A DNA stretch of 34,579 nucleotides from Chitinophaga pinensis. Its GTDB lineage: Bacteria; Bacteroidota; Bacteroidia; Chitinophagales; Chitinophagaceae. Both the position numbers and the translations under genes were made by a program. The stretch lies in contig CAMBEI010000023.1 of NCBI GenBank assembly GCA_945865645.1, positions 1 through 34,579 on the forward strand, written 5' to 3'. Positions 33,951-34,579 of the stretch are shown in pieces (within the stretch, counting starts at the first letter, position 1; every line of letters starts with the position of its first letter). A model generated the notes under the pieces. It saw nothing but the letters and a program-made list of their open reading frames with translations, was not told the DNA's origin and made no database searches.

Positions 33951-34579
33951 TTATAGATTAAATTTGATACCCTGCGCCAAAGGCAATTTATCGGTATAAT
34001 TAATGGTGTTAGTTTGTCGGCGCATGTAAACTTTCCATGCATCGCTGCCACTTTCGCGACCACCACCGGTTTCTTTTTCGCCGCCAAATGCACCTCCAAT
34101 TTCGGCTCCAGAAGTACCAATGTTTACATTAGCAATTCCACAATCGCTGCCAAGTTGTGATAAAAAATACTCCGCCTGCCGTATATTGTTGGTCATGATG
34201 GCAGATGATAAACCTTGTGGAACACCATTTTGCATAGCTATCGCTTCATCAAGTGTTTTGTATTTCATAATGTATAATATGGGCGCAAAAGTTTCGTGTT
34301 GCACAATGGCGAAATTGTTTTTTGCTTCAGCAATGCAAGGTTTAACATAGCACCTACTTTCAAATCCCCTACCTTTTATAATACCGCCTTCAACTATAAA
34401 TTTGCCACCTTCTTCTTTACACTTTTCAATGGCTTGTAGATACATTTTTACTGCATCTTTATCTATTACCGGACCTACATGATTTTTTTCATTTAATGGA
34501 TTTCCAATTTTTAATTTACTATAGGCGTGTATGAGTTTTTCTTTAAATTTATTGTATTTTTTTTCATGAATAATTAACC
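33951..34579 (-). CDS. ALDH7-type aldehyde dehydrogenase (aminoadipate semialdehyde dehydrogenase-like), 5' partial
   Basis: The frame is open to the window edge, so the N-terminal part and the catalytic Cys/Glu lie outside; 208 C-terminal residues are visible. They carry V-G-N/I-G-N-P-L-type, [18 protein letters not shown] and the highly specific [19 protein letters not shown] and [13 protein letters not shown]...LPLAQGIKF, which closely follow human ALDH7A1 (antiquitin). That family oxidises alpha-aminoadipic semialdehyde / piperideine-6-carboxylate to aminoadipate in lysine breakdown. With the saccharopine-dehydrogenase-like gene at 4831 this supports a lysine-aminoadipate route, although the two are 28 kb apart. 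Confidence 0.9.
   Translation of the reverse strand, partial: LIIHEKKYNKFKEKLIHAYSKLKIGNPLNEKNHVGPVIDKDAVKMYLQAIEKCKEEGGKFIVEGGIIKGRGFESRCYVKPCIAEAKNNFAIVQHETFAPILYIMKYKTLDEAIAMQNGVPQGLSSAIMTNNIRQAEYFLSQLGSDCGIANVNIGTSGAEIGGAFGGEKETGGGRESGSDAWKVYMRRQTNTINYTDKLPLAQGIKFNL

Noticed and set aside
1..34579. CRISPR array, rRNA genes, complete insertion sequence or phage
   Set aside because: No regularly spaced repeats, rRNA sequence, transposase or phage structural gene was seen in either strand.

Overview
The window reads as a stretch of chromosome from a low-GC member of the Bacteroidota, most likely the Chitinophagaceae or a close relative (inference from gene content; no marker gene was searched). 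The signs are a secreted protein ending in a type IX secretion (gliding-motility) sorting domain, an outer-membrane beta-barrel receptor with a carboxypeptidase-regulatory-like domain, a YfhO protein, DUF2177/DUF1295 membrane proteins, MqnA of the futalosine menaquinone route, and Bacteroidota-type promoters (TTTG, about 19 nt, TAnnTTTG).

Layout. Bases 1-1658 hold the 3' part of a large PKD/repeat adhesin. Bases 1659-4258 are a scarred accessory zone: broken small genes (one DUF2442-like), an intact DUF2177-DUF1295 pair, and the C-terminal remnant of a large serine recombinase abutting the 3' end of a tRNA-Leu(CAA). Bases 4286-13653 are mostly housekeeping: hscB, a saccharopine-dehydrogenase-like enzyme, a trmN6-like methyltransferase, tsaD, an orphan MacB-type permease, prfC, a secreted LamG protein and purB. 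mqnA follows, and its start region overlaps that of the divergent purB.

Bases 14383-25429 form a glycan assembly and decoration locus: GT2, dTDP-rhamnose-4-epimerase-like protein, hexapeptide acyltransferase, GT9-like protein, TylF-like and two FkbM-like methyltransferases, GT4, a further methyltransferase and a YfhO membrane protein. No flippase, polymerase or exporter is present, so the locus probably modifies or extends a glycan whose core machinery lies elsewhere. Bases 25502-34579 hold a strong bidirectional terminator, the outer-membrane receptor, a DUF445 protein, tRNA-His, an S41 tail-specific protease, a DinB-like protein, a secreted subtilisin and the C-terminal part of an ALDH7-type dehydrogenase. 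The last, with the saccharopine-dehydrogenase-like enzyme, points to lysine/aminoadipate metabolism.

The observations I rate highest are: (1) a methyltransferase-rich glycan locus in which unrelated enzymes share a similar N-terminal Leu-Phe...Gly-Tyr segment; (2) compact divergent promoters, with interlocked -7 boxes at purB/mqnA and back-to-back -33 boxes in a small palindrome at DUF445/tRNA-His; (3) a probable leaderless hscB mRNA; (4) the recombinase scar at tRNA-Leu; and (5) an unnamed C-terminal module in the LamG protein. I did not find a clear new defence system, CRISPR array or complete mobile element.
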